Shown one piece after another: positions 36,935 to 45,882 of a stretch of 59,572 nucleotides of DNA. Within the stretch, counting starts at the first letter, position 1; the number at the start of each line of letters is the position of its first letter. Under the pieces are notes generated by a model that saw only the letters and a list, made by a program, of their open reading frames with translations, searched no databases and had not been told where the DNA came from. Both the position numbers and the translations under genes were made by a program. Source of the DNA: Lachnospiraceae bacterium (lineage in GTDB: Bacteria; Bacillota; Clostridia; Lachnospirales; Lachnospiraceae); assembly GCA_016288005.1 (NCBI GenBank), contig JAEEXY010000009.1, positions 1-59,572 of the forward strand. Reading direction: 5' to 3'.

Positions 36935-38731
36935 ATGTTTTACGGAGATGACGTGATCGAGAGGGTTCGCGAGGCGAACGACATCGTCGACGTGGTAGGC
37001 ACTTATGTCAAGCTTACGCGCCGCGGTTCGAACTATGTCGGACTCTGCCCTTTCCACAATGAGAAGACGGGTTCGTTCTCGGTCAACAAAAACATGCAGA
37101 TATACAAGTGTTTCGGATGCGGCAAAGCAGGAAATGTGTTTACTTTTCTGATGGAATATGATAATCTGAACTTCATCGAAGCCGTGAAGGAGCTTGCGGA
37201 CCGCGCAGGCATAGCGCTTCCGGAGCAGGAGATGACCGAGGAGGAAAAAGAGCGCCGGGACATGAAGGAACGCCTCTTCGAGGTCAACAAAGCAGCGGCG
37301 GGCTTCTATTTCAGGCAGCTGCGCAGCGACGCGGGCAGGAAAGCATACGAGTACCTCAAAGGACGCGCGCTTTCCGACGAGACGATGAAGAAGTTCGGAC
37401 TCGGTTATGCCGGACACGGCTCGGGCAGGCTTTACGACTATCTGAAACAGCAGGGCTTTTCGGACAGGGTCCTTCATGAGAGCGGCATCTTCACCTTCAG
37501 CGAACGCGGTGTATCCGACAAATTCTGGGACCGCGTCATTTTTCCGTATATGGACAAAAACGGAAAAGTCATCGCATTCGGCGGCAGACTCATGGTTCCC
37601 TCGGAAAAGGCGCCGAAGTATCTGAATTCCCCCGAGACCGGGATATTCATAAAGGGACGAAACCTCTACGGTATGCATCTGGCCAGACATTCGCACGAGA
37701 AATATATGTTGCTGTGCGAGGGCTACATGGATACCATCGCGCTGCATCAGGCCGGATTTGACAATGCGGTCGGATCGATGGGCACGGCACTCACGCCCCA
37801 GCAGGCAAAGCTGATCTCCGCTTATGTGAGCGAGGTCGTGCTGACATACGACCAGGACGAAGCGGGGCGCAACGCGATACTGCGCGCGATCCCGATACTC
37901 AAAGACGCCGGGATAGTCACAAAGGTCGTTGACATGACGCCTTATAAGGATCCCGACGAGTTCATCAAGAATCTCGGAGCGGACGAGTACCGCAAGAGGA
38001 TCGAAGAGGCGGTCACCGCCTTTGATTTCGAGGCAAAGTCGCTGAGAAACAAAATAGACGGAGCGGATCCCGCCCAGAAAACAAAGTTCGATCACGAGCT
38101 GGCCAAAAAACTGGCCCGGATCGAGGATGAGCTGGAGCGGAACAATTATATAGAGGCGGCGGCCAGGGATTACAATATCGACATCAATGCCCTGAGACGC
38201 CAGGTAAACGAATACGGACGCCAGCTCTATAACGAGCGGGTGGCCGAAGAGACGCAGGAACGCGCCAAGGAAGAACGCAGGCGTATGGCAGGGGAGAAGG
38301 ACTCGACAGTCAGGTCAGAGCAGCTCCTTGTCTCGATGCTTGCAAACAATGCCGACCTTTATGAGTCGGTAAAGGATCTGATTACCGAGGAGGATTTTTC
38401 CGATCCCCTTTGTAATAAACTCGTTTCATTCATATTCGCTTCATACGCGAACAACGGAAGACCGGTACACGCAAATATAGTTTGCAGATTTGAAGAGGTC
38501 AGGGACCAGGAAGAGGTTGCGGGGATACTTAATTCCGCGCTGTATGAGGACAGGATAGGAGAGGACGAGAAAAAGAAAGCTTTTGCGGATCTGGTGGTCC
38601 GCGTACTTGACGACGGGCTTGAACTGCGTATGCAGCGCGCTTTGGAGGCGGACGATGCGAGACTCTATCAGGAGCTCATGAACCGCAAAAACGATTTGGA
38701 AGCGCTCCGCGGCAGGCTGTGCCGTCAATGA
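36935..38731 (+). CDS. dnaG: DNA primase
   Basis: Makes RNA primers at the replication fork. The 598-residue protein has the zinc ribbon (C38, H41, C59, C62), the RNA polymerase basic core with Toprim residues E262 and D266 in CEGYMDT, DQDEAG near 308, and a C-terminal helicase-binding region after about 440. AAGGGAG is just upstream of the ATG. It is followed by rpoD after 20 bases, the old macromolecular synthesis arrangement of Firmicutes. Length and motifs are normal. Confidence 0.97.
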   Translation: MFYGDDVIERVREANDIVDVVGTYVKLTRRGSNYVGLCPFHNEKTGSFSVNKNMQIYKCFGCGKAGNVFTFLMEYDNLNFIEAVKELADRAGIALPEQEMTEEEKERRDMKERLFEVNKAAAGFYFRQLRSDAGRKAYEYLKGRALSDETMKKFGLGYAGHGSGRLYDYLKQQGFSDRVLHESGIFTFSERGVSDKFWDRVIFPYMDKNGKVIAFGGRLMVPSEKAPKYLNSPETGIFIKGRNLYGMHLARHSHEKYMLLCEGYMDTIALHQAGFDNAVGSMGTALTPQQAKLISAYVSEVVLTYDQDEAGRNAILRAIPILKDAGIVTKVVDMTPYKDPDEFIKNLGADEYRKRIEEAVTAFDFEAKSLRNKIDGADPAQKTKFDHELAKKLARIEDELERNNYIEAAARDYNIDINALRRQVNEYGRQLYNERVAEETQERAKEERRRMAGEKDSTVRSEQLLVSMLANNADLYESVKDLITEEDFSDPLCNKLVSFIFASYANNGRPVHANIVCRFEEVRDQEEVAGILNSALYEDRIGEDEKKKAFADLVVRVLDDGLELRMQRALEADDARLYQELMNRKNDLEALRGRLCRQ

Positions 38732-38751
38732 AAAGCTCACGAGGAGAAACA

Positions 38752-40014
38752 ATGGAAGACAACAACAGCAAACAGTTATTCCAGGAGAAGCTGAAAGAGC
38801 TTCTCGAATTTGCGAAGAAAAAGAAAAACGTTCTTGAGTATCAGGAGGTCAACGATTTCTTCCCGGACCTCGAGCTCGACTCCGACAGGATCGAGCACAT
38901 CTACGAATATCTCGAGAACAACGGCGTGGATGTCTTACGCGCCCAGCCCGAGAACGATGTTGACGATATCCTTGATGTCGACGACATCGACGACCTTCCC
39001 GAGGACAGCGAAGAGGAGATCGACATTGCGAACATCGACCTTTCGATACCCGACGGCGTATCCTTAGAGGACCCTGTCAGGATGTATCTGAAAGAGATCG
39101 GTAAGGTTCCGCTGCTTTCCGCAGAAGAAGAGATCGACCTCGCCAGGACCATGGAAGAGGGCTGCAAGATCCGTGACGAGATAGACAGCCTCCGCAAGAA
39201 GGCAGAGAAGGCGGCTCCGGCCGAGAGGACCAAGCTCCTCGCGCAGGCCAGAGAGCTTCAGGAACAGAATCACGGCATACTCGACGAGGGCGACAGCGCC
39301 AAGAAGAGACTTGCCGAAGCCAACTTAAGACTCGTTGTCAGCATCGCGAAGCGCTATGTGGGACGCGGCATGCAGTTCCTCGATCTGATCCAGGAGGGCA
39401 ACTTAGGTCTTATCAAGGCTGTTGAGAAGTTCGATTACCGTAAGGGATACAAGTTCTCGACATACGCCACATGGTGGATCAGACAGGCCATCACCCGCGC
39501 GATCGCGGATCAGGCCAGAACGATCCGTATCCCCGTGCATATGGTCGAGACGATCAATAAGCTCATGCGCGTGCAGAGACAGCTGCTGCAGGAGCTCGGG
39601 CGCGAACCTACGCCCGAAGAGGTTGCAAAGGAAATGAAGCTGCCCGTTGAGCGTGTGGCAGAGATCCAGAAGATCAGCCAGGAGCCCGTTTCCCTCGAGA
39701 CACCCATCGGCGAAGAGGAAGACAGCCATCTCGGCGACTTCATCATGGACGATAAGGTTCCCGTACCCGCTGAGGCCGCTTCGGCGACCATCCTGCGCGA
39801 GGAGCTGCTGAAAGTCCTTGAGACGCTTACCGAGCGTGAGCAGAAGGTGCTCCGCCTCAGATTCGGTCTCGATGACGGCAGGACACGTACACTCGAAGAG
39901 GTCGGCAAGGAGTTCAATGTCACCCGTGAGCGTATCCGTCAGATCGAAGCCAAGGCGCTCAGAAAGCTCCGTCATCCTTCACGCAGCAAAAAGCTTAAGG
40001 ATTTCCTTGAGTGA
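38752..40014 (+). CDS. rpoD: Primary RNA polymerase sigma factor (sigma-A/RpoD)
   Basis: The housekeeping sigma factor, 420 residues. Region 1.1-like N-terminus is acidic ([19 protein letters not shown], about 78-96), followed by region 1.2 ([21 protein letters not shown]), region 2 ([18 protein letters not shown]), region 3 and region 4 ([35 protein letters not shown]). The ATG at 38752 follows GAGGAG; an in-frame upstream start at 38719 would overlap dnaG and lacks support. Promoters read by this factor are visible throughout the window as TTGACA-17-TATAAT variants. Confidence 0.97.
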   Translation: MEDNNSKQLFQEKLKELLEFAKKKKNVLEYQEVNDFFPDLELDSDRIEHIYEYLENNGVDVLRAQPENDVDDILDVDDIDDLPEDSEEEIDIANIDLSIPDGVSLEDPVRMYLKEIGKVPLLSAEEEIDLARTMEEGCKIRDEIDSLRKKAEKAAPAERTKLLAQARELQEQNHGILDEGDSAKKRLAEANLRLVVSIAKRYVGRGMQFLDLIQEGNLGLIKAVEKFDYRKGYKFSTYATWWIRQAITRAIADQARTIRIPVHMVETINKLMRVQRQLLQELGREPTPEEVAKEMKLPVERVAEIQKISQEPVSLETPIGEEEDSHLGDFIMDDKVPVPAEAASATILREELLKVLETLTEREQKVLRLRFGLDDGRTRTLEEVGKEFNVTRERIRQIEAKALRKLRHPSRSKKLKDFLE

Positions 40015-40040
40015 TCATTTAAAATCGAACCATAGCGTAT

Positions 40041-40077
40041 CCTCTGCCCGTGCCGGACAAACCAGCACGGGCGGGGG
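40041..40077 (+). promoter_or_regulatory. Hairpin between rpoD and trmK covering a G-rich site
   Basis: GCCCGTGC at 40046-40053 pairs with GCACGGGC at 40065-40072 and the stem extends with G-C and G-U pairs to 40041/40077. The right arm ends in GGGGG, the only ribosome-binding-like sequence before trmK. The sequence ATATATTTCTT follows. It may be a weak terminator or a hairpin limiting trmK translation. Confidence 0.5.
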
Positions 40078-40096
40078 ATATATATTTCTTAAAAAA

Positions 40097-40840
40097 ATGC
40101 GTATAAAACTATCGGACAGGCTGATGATGTCAGCACTTATGGCCGGCCGTTCGGAGACGGTGGCCGACGTCGGCTGTGACCATGCACATACCTGTATCTG
40201 GCTGCTTGAAAACGGTATGGCCGAGCACTGCATCGGAATGGATGTGCGCTTCGGACCGCTGAAAAAAGCGGAAGAGAATCTGGCACTGTACGGGCAGCAG
40301 GAGAGGACCGAGTTAAGACTCGGTTACGGACTGGAAAAACTTCTTCCCGGGGAGGCAGACACGATCGTTATCGCCGGTATGGGCGGCGATATGATCAGGG
40401 ATATCCTTGACAAGGACAGCAAGGGGAATGCGGTAACGAAAAAGAAGCCGTATCCGTTCCTCGTGCTGCAGCCGCAGTCACATTATTTCAATGTGCGCAA
40501 ATGGCTGTTTGACAACGGCTTTGAGATCCTTAACGAGGACATCTGCGAGGAGGACGGCAAATTCTACCCCTGCATCAGGGCCAGAGCCATTTTCGGCTAT
40601 ATGGCCGAGCAGGAGCTTCAGAAAAAGCACGATCCGGTCGAAATATGTTTCGGACCCAAACTCATAGAGCGAAGGCATCCGGTTCTTATCGAATTCCTTG
40701 AGATCGAGTACCGCAAGACCCGTTACCGTCTCGAACAGATAGCAAAGAGCGGTACGGATGAGGCCAAAGCAAGAAAGGCCGAGGTGGAAAGATTTCTTGA
40801 GATAATCTGTGAGGCGCGCAGGCGCTGCGGTGTGAAATAG
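40097..40840 (+). CDS. trmK: tRNA (adenine(22)-N1)-methyltransferase TrmK
   Basis: Methylates N1 of A22 in tRNA using S-adenosylmethionine. The 247-residue protein has the SAM-binding motif TVADVGCDHAHTCI at about residues 21-34, GMDVR, and IAGMGGDMI, all characteristic of TrmK (COG2384). The frame is open from 39818, inside rpoD, but only the ATG at 40097 gives the usual MRIKLSDRL start. Its ribosome-binding site is poor and partly in a hairpin (see 40041-40077). Position after rpoD is common in Firmicutes. Confidence 0.92.
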   Translation: MRIKLSDRLMMSALMAGRSETVADVGCDHAHTCIWLLENGMAEHCIGMDVRFGPLKKAEENLALYGQQERTELRLGYGLEKLLPGEADTIVIAGMGGDMIRDILDKDSKGNAVTKKKPYPFLVLQPQSHYFNVRKWLFDNGFEILNEDICEEDGKFYPCIRARAIFGYMAEQELQKKHDPVEICFGPKLIERRHPVLIEFLEIEYRKTRYRLEQIAKSGTDEAKARKAEVERFLEIICEARRRCGVK

Positions 40841-40904
40841 CACTGCGGCCGGGATTTCGGCGCTGCGGACAGATAAATAAATATCCGAGGAGGATTATAA
40901 TGTT

Positions 40905-42566
40905 ATGGACAATGTTAAAGTAACGATCAACGGGATCACGCTGGAATATGCCTACGGGACTCCCTACGGCGAGATCGCTAAGGAGTACGCGAAGGACTAT
41001 CCCGCCGATATCATTCTGGCCAATGTGGACGGAAAGCTCGCCGAGCTTCGGCGCAAGGCGGATCATGACTGCACTCTGGGCTTTGTTACGACGGCAGAGG
41101 TACCCGGCATGTCGACCTACACCAGAGGCATGATACTTCTGATGCTCCGCGCGTTCACGCGGGTTTTCGATGCGGGACAGATCCGCAAGATCACGGTTGA
41201 CCACACACTCGGCAATGCGCTTTATTGCTCGATCAATGCCAACTTTACCCTGACCGATGAGTATCTCGAGGATGTCAAGGCGGAGATGAGGAGACTCGTT
41301 TCGCTCGATATTCCTTTTGAGAAGACTTCGGTAAAGACCAGGGACGCGCGCAAGCTTTTCAGTGAAGTCGGCATGGACGACAAAGAGAAGCTCTTCCGTT
41401 TCAGAAGAGTTTCAAACACGAATATCTACAACCTTGACGGTTATTACGATTATTTCTACGGCTACATGCCTTACAGCACCGGCGTGCTGAAGTATTTCGA
41501 CCTCAAGTGCTATTCCGAGGGCTTCCTGCTCCTGCTGCCCGATAAGTCGGCGCCGTCTGAGGTTAAGCCTTATGTGGACAGACCGAGGCTTTTCGAGACA
41601 CAGCATGAAGCGAACAAATGGGGCGAGAGCATCGGCATCGCTACCGTAGGTGACCTGAACGAGGCCATCACTACAGGCAATATCAGCGACATGATCCTCG
41701 TACAGGAGGCGTTCCAGGAGAAGAAGATCGGTGAGATCGCGGAGAAGATCAAAGAGCGCGGCGGCGTTAAGTTCGTTATGATCGCGGGCCCTTCGTCTTC
41801 GGGTAAGACGACATTCTCGCACAGACTCTCGATACAGCTCCGTACCCTCGGCTACAAGCCTCATCCGATCGAGCTCGACAACTATTTCGTAAACCGAGAG
41901 GACACTCCCAAGGACGAGAACGGAAACTACAATTTCGAGTGCCTCGAAGCGATCGACGTAGCCGGCTTCAACGACGATATGACGAGACTCCTTGCGGGTG
42001 AAGAGGTTTCGATGAGAACCTTCAACTTTAAGACCGGAAAACGCGAGTACAAGGGCAACACCCTTAAGCTCGGCGCGGACGATATCCTCGTGCTCGAGGG
42101 CATTCACGGCCTTAACGACAAGCTCAGCTACACTCTTCCCAAGGAGAGCAAGTTCAAGGTATATATCAGCGCTCTTACGCAGCTGAACATAGATGAGCAT
42201 AACCGCATGCCTACGACCGACGGACGTCTTATCAGACGTATGGTCCGTGACGCGCGCACCAGAGGAACCAGCGCCCAGAGGACCATCGCGATGTGGCCTT
42301 CGGTAAGGCGCGGCGAGGAGGAGAATATCTTCCCGTTCCAGGAGGGCGCGGATTACATGTTCAATTCGGCGCTAGTATATGAGCTGGCCGTATTAAAGCA
42401 GTTCGCGGAGCCGCTGCTCTTCGGTATCCCCGAGGACAGCCCCGAGTACGTTGAGGCAAACAGACTGCTCAAGTTCCTGGATTATTTCCAGGGCATCTCG
42501 AGCGAGAGCATCCCTCACAACTCGATCGTGAGAGAGTTCATCGGCGGCAGCGTATTCCCCGTTTAA
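40905..42566 (+). CDS. TGS-domain nucleoside (uridine) kinase-like protein
   Basis: A 553-residue protein combining a TGS/threonyl-tRNA synthetase-like N-terminal half (about 1-210, including TVDHTLGNALYCSI) with a C-terminal phosphoribulokinase/uridine kinase domain. The P-loop GPSSSGKT is at residues 295-302, followed by PIELDNYFVNREDTPKDE and a DGRLIRRMVRDARTRG motif. Such fusions are widespread in Clostridia; the substrate has not been fixed by sequence, with uridine/cytidine a guess. AGGAGG at 40888-40893 supports the start. The gene ends 16 bases before the rnpB promoter. Confidence 0.88.
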   Translation: MDNVKVTINGITLEYAYGTPYGEIAKEYAKDYPADIILANVDGKLAELRRKADHDCTLGFVTTAEVPGMSTYTRGMILLMLRAFTRVFDAGQIRKITVDHTLGNALYCSINANFTLTDEYLEDVKAEMRRLVSLDIPFEKTSVKTRDARKLFSEVGMDDKEKLFRFRRVSNTNIYNLDGYYDYFYGYMPYSTGVLKYFDLKCYSEGFLLLLPDKSAPSEVKPYVDRPRLFETQHEANKWGESIGIATVGDLNEAITTGNISDMILVQEAFQEKKIGEIAEKIKERGGVKFVMIAGPSSSGKTTFSHRLSIQLRTLGYKPHPIELDNYFVNREDTPKDENGNYNFECLEAIDVAGFNDDMTRLLAGEEVSMRTFNFKTGKREYKGNTLKLGADDILVLEGIHGLNDKLSYTLPKESKFKVYISALTQLNIDEHNRMPTTDGRLIRRMVRDARTRGTSAQRTIAMWPSVRRGEEENIFPFQEGADYMFNSALVYELAVLKQFAEPLLFGIPEDSPEYVEANRLLKFLDYFQGISSESIPHNSIVREFIGGSVFPV

Positions 42567-42582
42567 GAGCCGCAAAAAAGCA

Positions 42583-42611
42583 TTGACAAAAACGGTTGTC
42601 ATGTGAATAAT
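42583..42611 (+). promoter_or_regulatory. Promoter of RNase P RNA gene
   Basis: TTGACA at 42583-42588 and AATAAT at 42606-42611, spacer 17 bases. The expected transcription start falls close to the first paired bases of RNase P RNA at 42628. Confidence 0.7.
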
Positions 42612-42627
42612 GATAAAGCATTTTATA

Positions 42628-43013
42628 TTTGCTGTGCGAGACGATCGCGCGGTCTGCGTCGGTAGGCCGTGAGGAAAGTCCGGGCTTCACAGGGCAGGGT
42701 GCCGGATAACGTCCGGTGGGGGTGACCCCAAGGAAAGTGCAACAGAAATTAAACCGCCAAGCAGAGTTGCGTTTGCGCAACTCTGCTTGGTAAGGGTGGA
42801 ATGGCGGTGTAAGAGACCACCGGCGGCCCGGTAACGGGTCCGCGCTGTGTAAACCCCACTCGAAGCAAGACCAAACAGGAGACTGTGCGGCGGCCCGTCG
42901 CGTCTCCGGGTAGGTTGCGTTCTGTCGTCGCAAGGCGGCAGAGGAGCTGTCCGGTAACGGACAGTCAAGAAAGATGATCGTTTAATACAGAACCCGGCTT
43001 ATTGCACGGCAAA
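42628..43013 (+). ncRNA. rnpB: RNase P RNA, probably ancestral type A
   Basis: Catalytic RNA that cuts the 5' leader from pre-tRNA. Conserved blocks are seen: GAGGAAAGTCCGGGC near 42671, ACAGAAATTAAACCGCC near 42742, AAGGGTGGAATGGCGGTGTA near 42792, and ATACAGAACCCGGCTTA near 42985. The ends form helix P1: 42628-42639 pairs with 43002-43013 apart from G-U pairs. A 15-bp perfect stem at 42757-42771/42776-42790 is the likely P12 helix. Boundaries come from P1 pairing and are accurate within a few bases. Confidence 0.95.
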
Positions 43014-43020
43014 GAGCAAT

Positions 43021-43050
43021 GCGCCCTCCGTTTTTCGGAGGGCGCACTTT
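43021..43050 (+). terminator. Terminator after rnpB
   Basis: A perfect 10-bp stem, GCGCCCTCCG at 43021-43030 with CGGAGGGCGC at 43036-43045, five-T loop, followed by ACTTTGCATTT. The T-run is weak, but the position directly after rnpB fits. Confidence 0.7.
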
Positions 43051-43122
43051 GCATTTGCACAGAAAAAGGCGCGAACGTTTCAACGCGTCTTTTTCTAATG
43101 CAAAGCACGAAGTGTTGCGCCC
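43040..43122 (+). repeat. Long imperfect inverted repeat downstream of rnpB
   Basis: Three nested blocks pair: 43040-43046 with 43116-43122 (7 bp), 43047-43055 with 43097-43105 (9 bp), and 43061-43073 with 43084-43096 (13 bp with one G-U). That makes a 29-bp stem with one 5-base bulge and one 10-base side hairpin (CAC-GAA-GTG). Its left end uses the right arm of the rnpB terminator. Further hairpins follow at 43120-43148 (CCCACTTC/GAAGTGGG) and 43153-43182 (AAAGCAA/TTGCTTT then TT). No reading frame occupies 43046-43188. Function unknown. Confidence 0.7.
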
Positions 43123-43245
43123 ACTTCGAGGTATTTTCGAGAAGTGGGGAAGAAAGCAAAAAGTGACTAAACAAATTGCTTTTTACGGATGAATAAAAAC
43201 CTCCGATGCGTTATACTGAAAAAAAACGCAAGGGGGACCAAAGCC

Positions 43246-44745
43246 ATGGCAAGACAGATCAACATCGATCCGGAAAACAGAGTAAGATTCAACAACAACG
43301 TGGATTACTGCGTCGGAACGGGGCGCCTCGGACTGGCTCTTTCGGAGGAGTACCTAAAAGAGCTGGAGTATGTACAGAAAATGATCGGATTTTCGTATAT
43401 CAGGGGACACGGACTGTTTTCGGACGACGTGGCGATATACCACGAATACGAGGAAAACGGCGAGACCAAAGTCGAGTACAACTACACCTACATCGACAGG
43501 ATAATCGATTCTTACATAAGGCTCGGCATCCGTCCCTATCTGGAACTCGGGTTCATGCCCGGACAGCTGGCGTCGGGTACGCAGACCATATTCTACTGGA
43601 AGGGCAATACCACGCCGCCCAAGGATTATAAAAAATGGACCGACATGGTGGTCGCTCTCCTTGCGCATCTTAGGGAGCGTTACGGCGAAGAGACCCTCAC
43701 ATGGCCCATCGAAGTGTGGAACGAGCCTAATCTGCCCGGTTTCTGGTACAAGGCCGACATGCAGGAATATTTCAGGCTGTTCAAGGAAACCTTCCTCGCG
43801 ATCAAGGCTTATGACAGCCGCTATACAGTCGGAGGCCCCGCCATATGCGGTGTCAACGACGCGGAGTGGATCAGGTCTTTCCTTGAGTTCTGCAAAAAGG
43901 AAAACATACATCCCGACAGGATAACAAGGCATCATTATACGGTCGGGTTCCCGACCAGGGACGGGCACTACGATTATTCGAAGCTCGAAGACCAGAAGAT
44001 GCGTTTTGAAAACCTACAGTCGACCAGGGATATCATCGATTCCTTCGACGAGTTCAGGGATCTTCCGATCCATCTGACCGAGTTCAGTACATCATATACT
44101 CCCCGCGGCGTTATCCACGACACAAACCTCAATGCGGCGTATCTGGCGGGGCAGCTCGCGGGACTCGGCGACGTGAACGAAGCGTATTCCTACTGGACCT
44201 TCGGCGATGTATTCGAGGAACAGGGCGTGCAGAGCTCGCTTTTCCACGGCGGTTTCGGACTGGTGGCCGCGGGCTGTATCCCCAAGCCCACATTCTGGAC
44301 CTTCCGTTTCTTCAAACAGCTGAAAGACTTCGGCAGCGAATGCGTATACAGGGACGACACAGCGGTCATCGTAAAGAACGAAACGGGTTATGCGGGCGTG
44401 CTCTGGAACATCGGCGATGAGGAACAGAGCGTTGAACTGCGCTTTAACGGCTGCGGAGACGGTGAATATACGCTGGTCTGCGAGACGGTGGATGAAACTG
44501 TCTGCAATCCCCTGAAAATGTGGCATGATATCGGAGAACCGCAGTATCCGACAGCGGCACAGACTGAGCTTATCAGGAGCGCGTCCGCGCCGCAGGCGGG
44601 CAGCGCTGTGGTAAAGGCCGAAAACGGCGAAGCGGTGACCGGGATCGGGCTTGGCAGGAACGGAGTCGTTCATTTCACTCTCACAAAGCGCCGTTTCACT
44701 CCGGACCGCGGTTATGATTACGAAAAGGTGCTTTCGTTCCATTGA
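43246..44745 (+). CDS. GH39 beta-xylosidase-like glycosidase
   Basis: A 499-residue GH39 enzyme, expected to release xylose from the non-reducing end of xylo-oligosaccharides. The acid/base E160 lies in WNEPNLPGFW and the nucleophile E279 in HLTEFSTSYT, very close to the positions known for Thermoanaerobacterium XynB. A beta-sandwich tail follows the barrel. No signal peptide. The frame is open from 43189, but GGGGGA before the ATG at 43246 and the family start support 43246. It is isolated from the pectin locus by housekeeping genes, and no xylose genes are near. Other GH39 activities such as alpha-L-iduronidase are less likely at this length. Confidence 0.85.
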   Translation: MARQINIDPENRVRFNNNVDYCVGTGRLGLALSEEYLKELEYVQKMIGFSYIRGHGLFSDDVAIYHEYEENGETKVEYNYTYIDRIIDSYIRLGIRPYLELGFMPGQLASGTQTIFYWKGNTTPPKDYKKWTDMVVALLAHLRERYGEETLTWPIEVWNEPNLPGFWYKADMQEYFRLFKETFLAIKAYDSRYTVGGPAICGVNDAEWIRSFLEFCKKENIHPDRITRHHYTVGFPTRDGHYDYSKLEDQKMRFENLQSTRDIIDSFDEFRDLPIHLTEFSTSYTPRGVIHDTNLNAAYLAGQLAGLGDVNEAYSYWTFGDVFEEQGVQSSLFHGGFGLVAAGCIPKPTFWTFRFFKQLKDFGSECVYRDDTAVIVKNETGYAGVLWNIGDEEQSVELRFNGCGDGEYTLVCETVDETVCNPLKMWHDIGEPQYPTAAQTELIRSASAPQAGSAVVKAENGEAVTGIGLGRNGVVHFTLTKRRFTPDRGYDYEKVLSFH

Positions 44746-44770
44746 TTCTTAATTATCTGCGTTGTATAAT
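44742..44770 (+). promoter_or_regulatory. Promoter of DHH phosphoesterase gene
   Basis: TTGATT at 44742-44747, overlapping the GH39 stop codon, and consensus TATAAT at 44765-44770, spacer 17 bases. The ATG at 44840 is 70 bases past the -10. Confidence 0.72.
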
Positions 44771-44839
44771 TGAAAACAGGTCGGGACGGGGCGGATCGGA
44801 CGCCCGAAAACGGCAAAAATACAGGAAGAGGAGAATAAT

Positions 44840-45769
44840 ATGGCAAAGAGACTTGTTACGAGAAGCGATTTTGACGGACTTGTATGCGCGATGCTCCTTA
44901 AGGAGATCGGCGAGATCGAAGAGATCAAATTTGTACATCCCAAGGATGTCCAGGACGGTAAGGTTGAACTTTCCGGGAACGACATCACGACTAACCTTCC
45001 TTTCGATCCCAGAGTGGGGCTGGCGTTCGATCATCATGAGAGTGAGCTGATAAGGACTGCCAATATTCCCGGAGCCAAGGAAAAGTATATCATCGACGGC
45101 AATGCCAGGAGCGCTGCGCGCGTAGTATACGACTATTACGGCGGCAAGGAGCGTTTTGCCCGTGTTTCCGAGGAGATCATGTGGGCCGTTGACAAGGGCG
45201 ACAGCGCCGATTTCACAAAGGAAGAGATCCTCGAGCCCACAGGCTGGGTACTTCTTAACTTCCTTATGGATGCCAGAACCGGTCTCGGCAGATTCCATGA
45301 TTTCCGCATTTCCAACTACGATCTGATGATGCAGCTGATCGATTTCTGCGTAGAGCACTCCATCGACGAGGTTCTCGCGCTTCCCGACGTTAAGGAAAGA
45401 GTCGATCTCTACTTTGAGCAGCAGGAGCTCTTCAAGGCACAGCTTCAGCGCATCGCGAAGGTTCACGGCAAGGTCGTTGTCATCGACCTGCGTGCCGAGG
45501 AGACCATTTTCGCGGGCAACAGATTCTACGTATACGCAATGTTCCCCGAGACCGAGCTTTCGGTACATGTGGCATGGGGCTTTAAGAAGCAGAACACCGC
45601 AGTCATGATCGGCAAGTCGATCATCAACAGGGCTTCGAACTTCGATATCGGCGAGCTCTGCTTAAGCTACGGCGGAGGCGGCCACAAGAATGCCGGAACC
45701 TGCCAGCTCGACAACGATGTTGTTGATCGTGAGCTGCCCGTTATCATCGATAAATTAAACGGCAAATAA
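44840..45769 (+). CDS. DHH-family phosphoesterase (NrnB/exopolyphosphatase-like)
   Basis: A 309-residue DHH/DHHA1 protein. Metal-binding motifs are SDFDGL at residues 9-14 and FDHHES at 63-68; the DHHA1 substrate motif GGGGHKNAG is at 278-286. Members hydrolyse short oligoribonucleotides, 3',5'-phosphoadenosine phosphate, cyclic dinucleotides or polyphosphate; the exact substrate cannot be fixed here. The gene has its own promoter and a GAGGAG site. After the stop, GGTAAA/TTTACC (45771-45786) forms a short hairpin. Confidence 0.85.
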   Translation: MAKRLVTRSDFDGLVCAMLLKEIGEIEEIKFVHPKDVQDGKVELSGNDITTNLPFDPRVGLAFDHHESELIRTANIPGAKEKYIIDGNARSAARVVYDYYGGKERFARVSEEIMWAVDKGDSADFTKEEILEPTGWVLLNFLMDARTGLGRFHDFRISNYDLMMQLIDFCVEHSIDEVLALPDVKERVDLYFEQQELFKAQLQRIAKVHGKVVVIDLRAEETIFAGNRFYVYAMFPETELSVHVAWGFKKQNTAVMIGKSIINRASNFDIGELCLSYGGGGHKNAGTCQLDNDVVDRELPVIIDKLNGK

Positions 45770-45793
45770 GGGTAAAAATATTTACCGGTTTCC

Positions 45794-45835
45794 CCCGAAT
45801 TCGGGTTTGTAAAAAAGGGGTATCCGTGGTATAAT
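45794..45835 (+). promoter_or_regulatory. Promoter with adjacent palindrome upstream of 5'-nucleotidase gene
   Basis: TTGTAA at 45807-45812 and extended -10 TGGTATAAT ending at 45835, spacer 17 bases. A perfect 12-bp palindrome, CCCGAATTCGGG at 45794-45805, stops one base before the -35 element; it could be an operator or part of the upstream gene's terminator. Confidence 0.7.
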
Positions 45836-45882
45836 ATTTCCGGTCCCGAAAGGGACAAAAATATTTTGTGGAGGAGTATATA

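Noticed and set aside
35969-38095. A 708-codon open frame on the minus strand
   Set aside because: It runs opposite dgt and dnaG, both certain genes, has no ribosome-binding site or protein-like motif, and arises from the GC-rich third positions of those genes.
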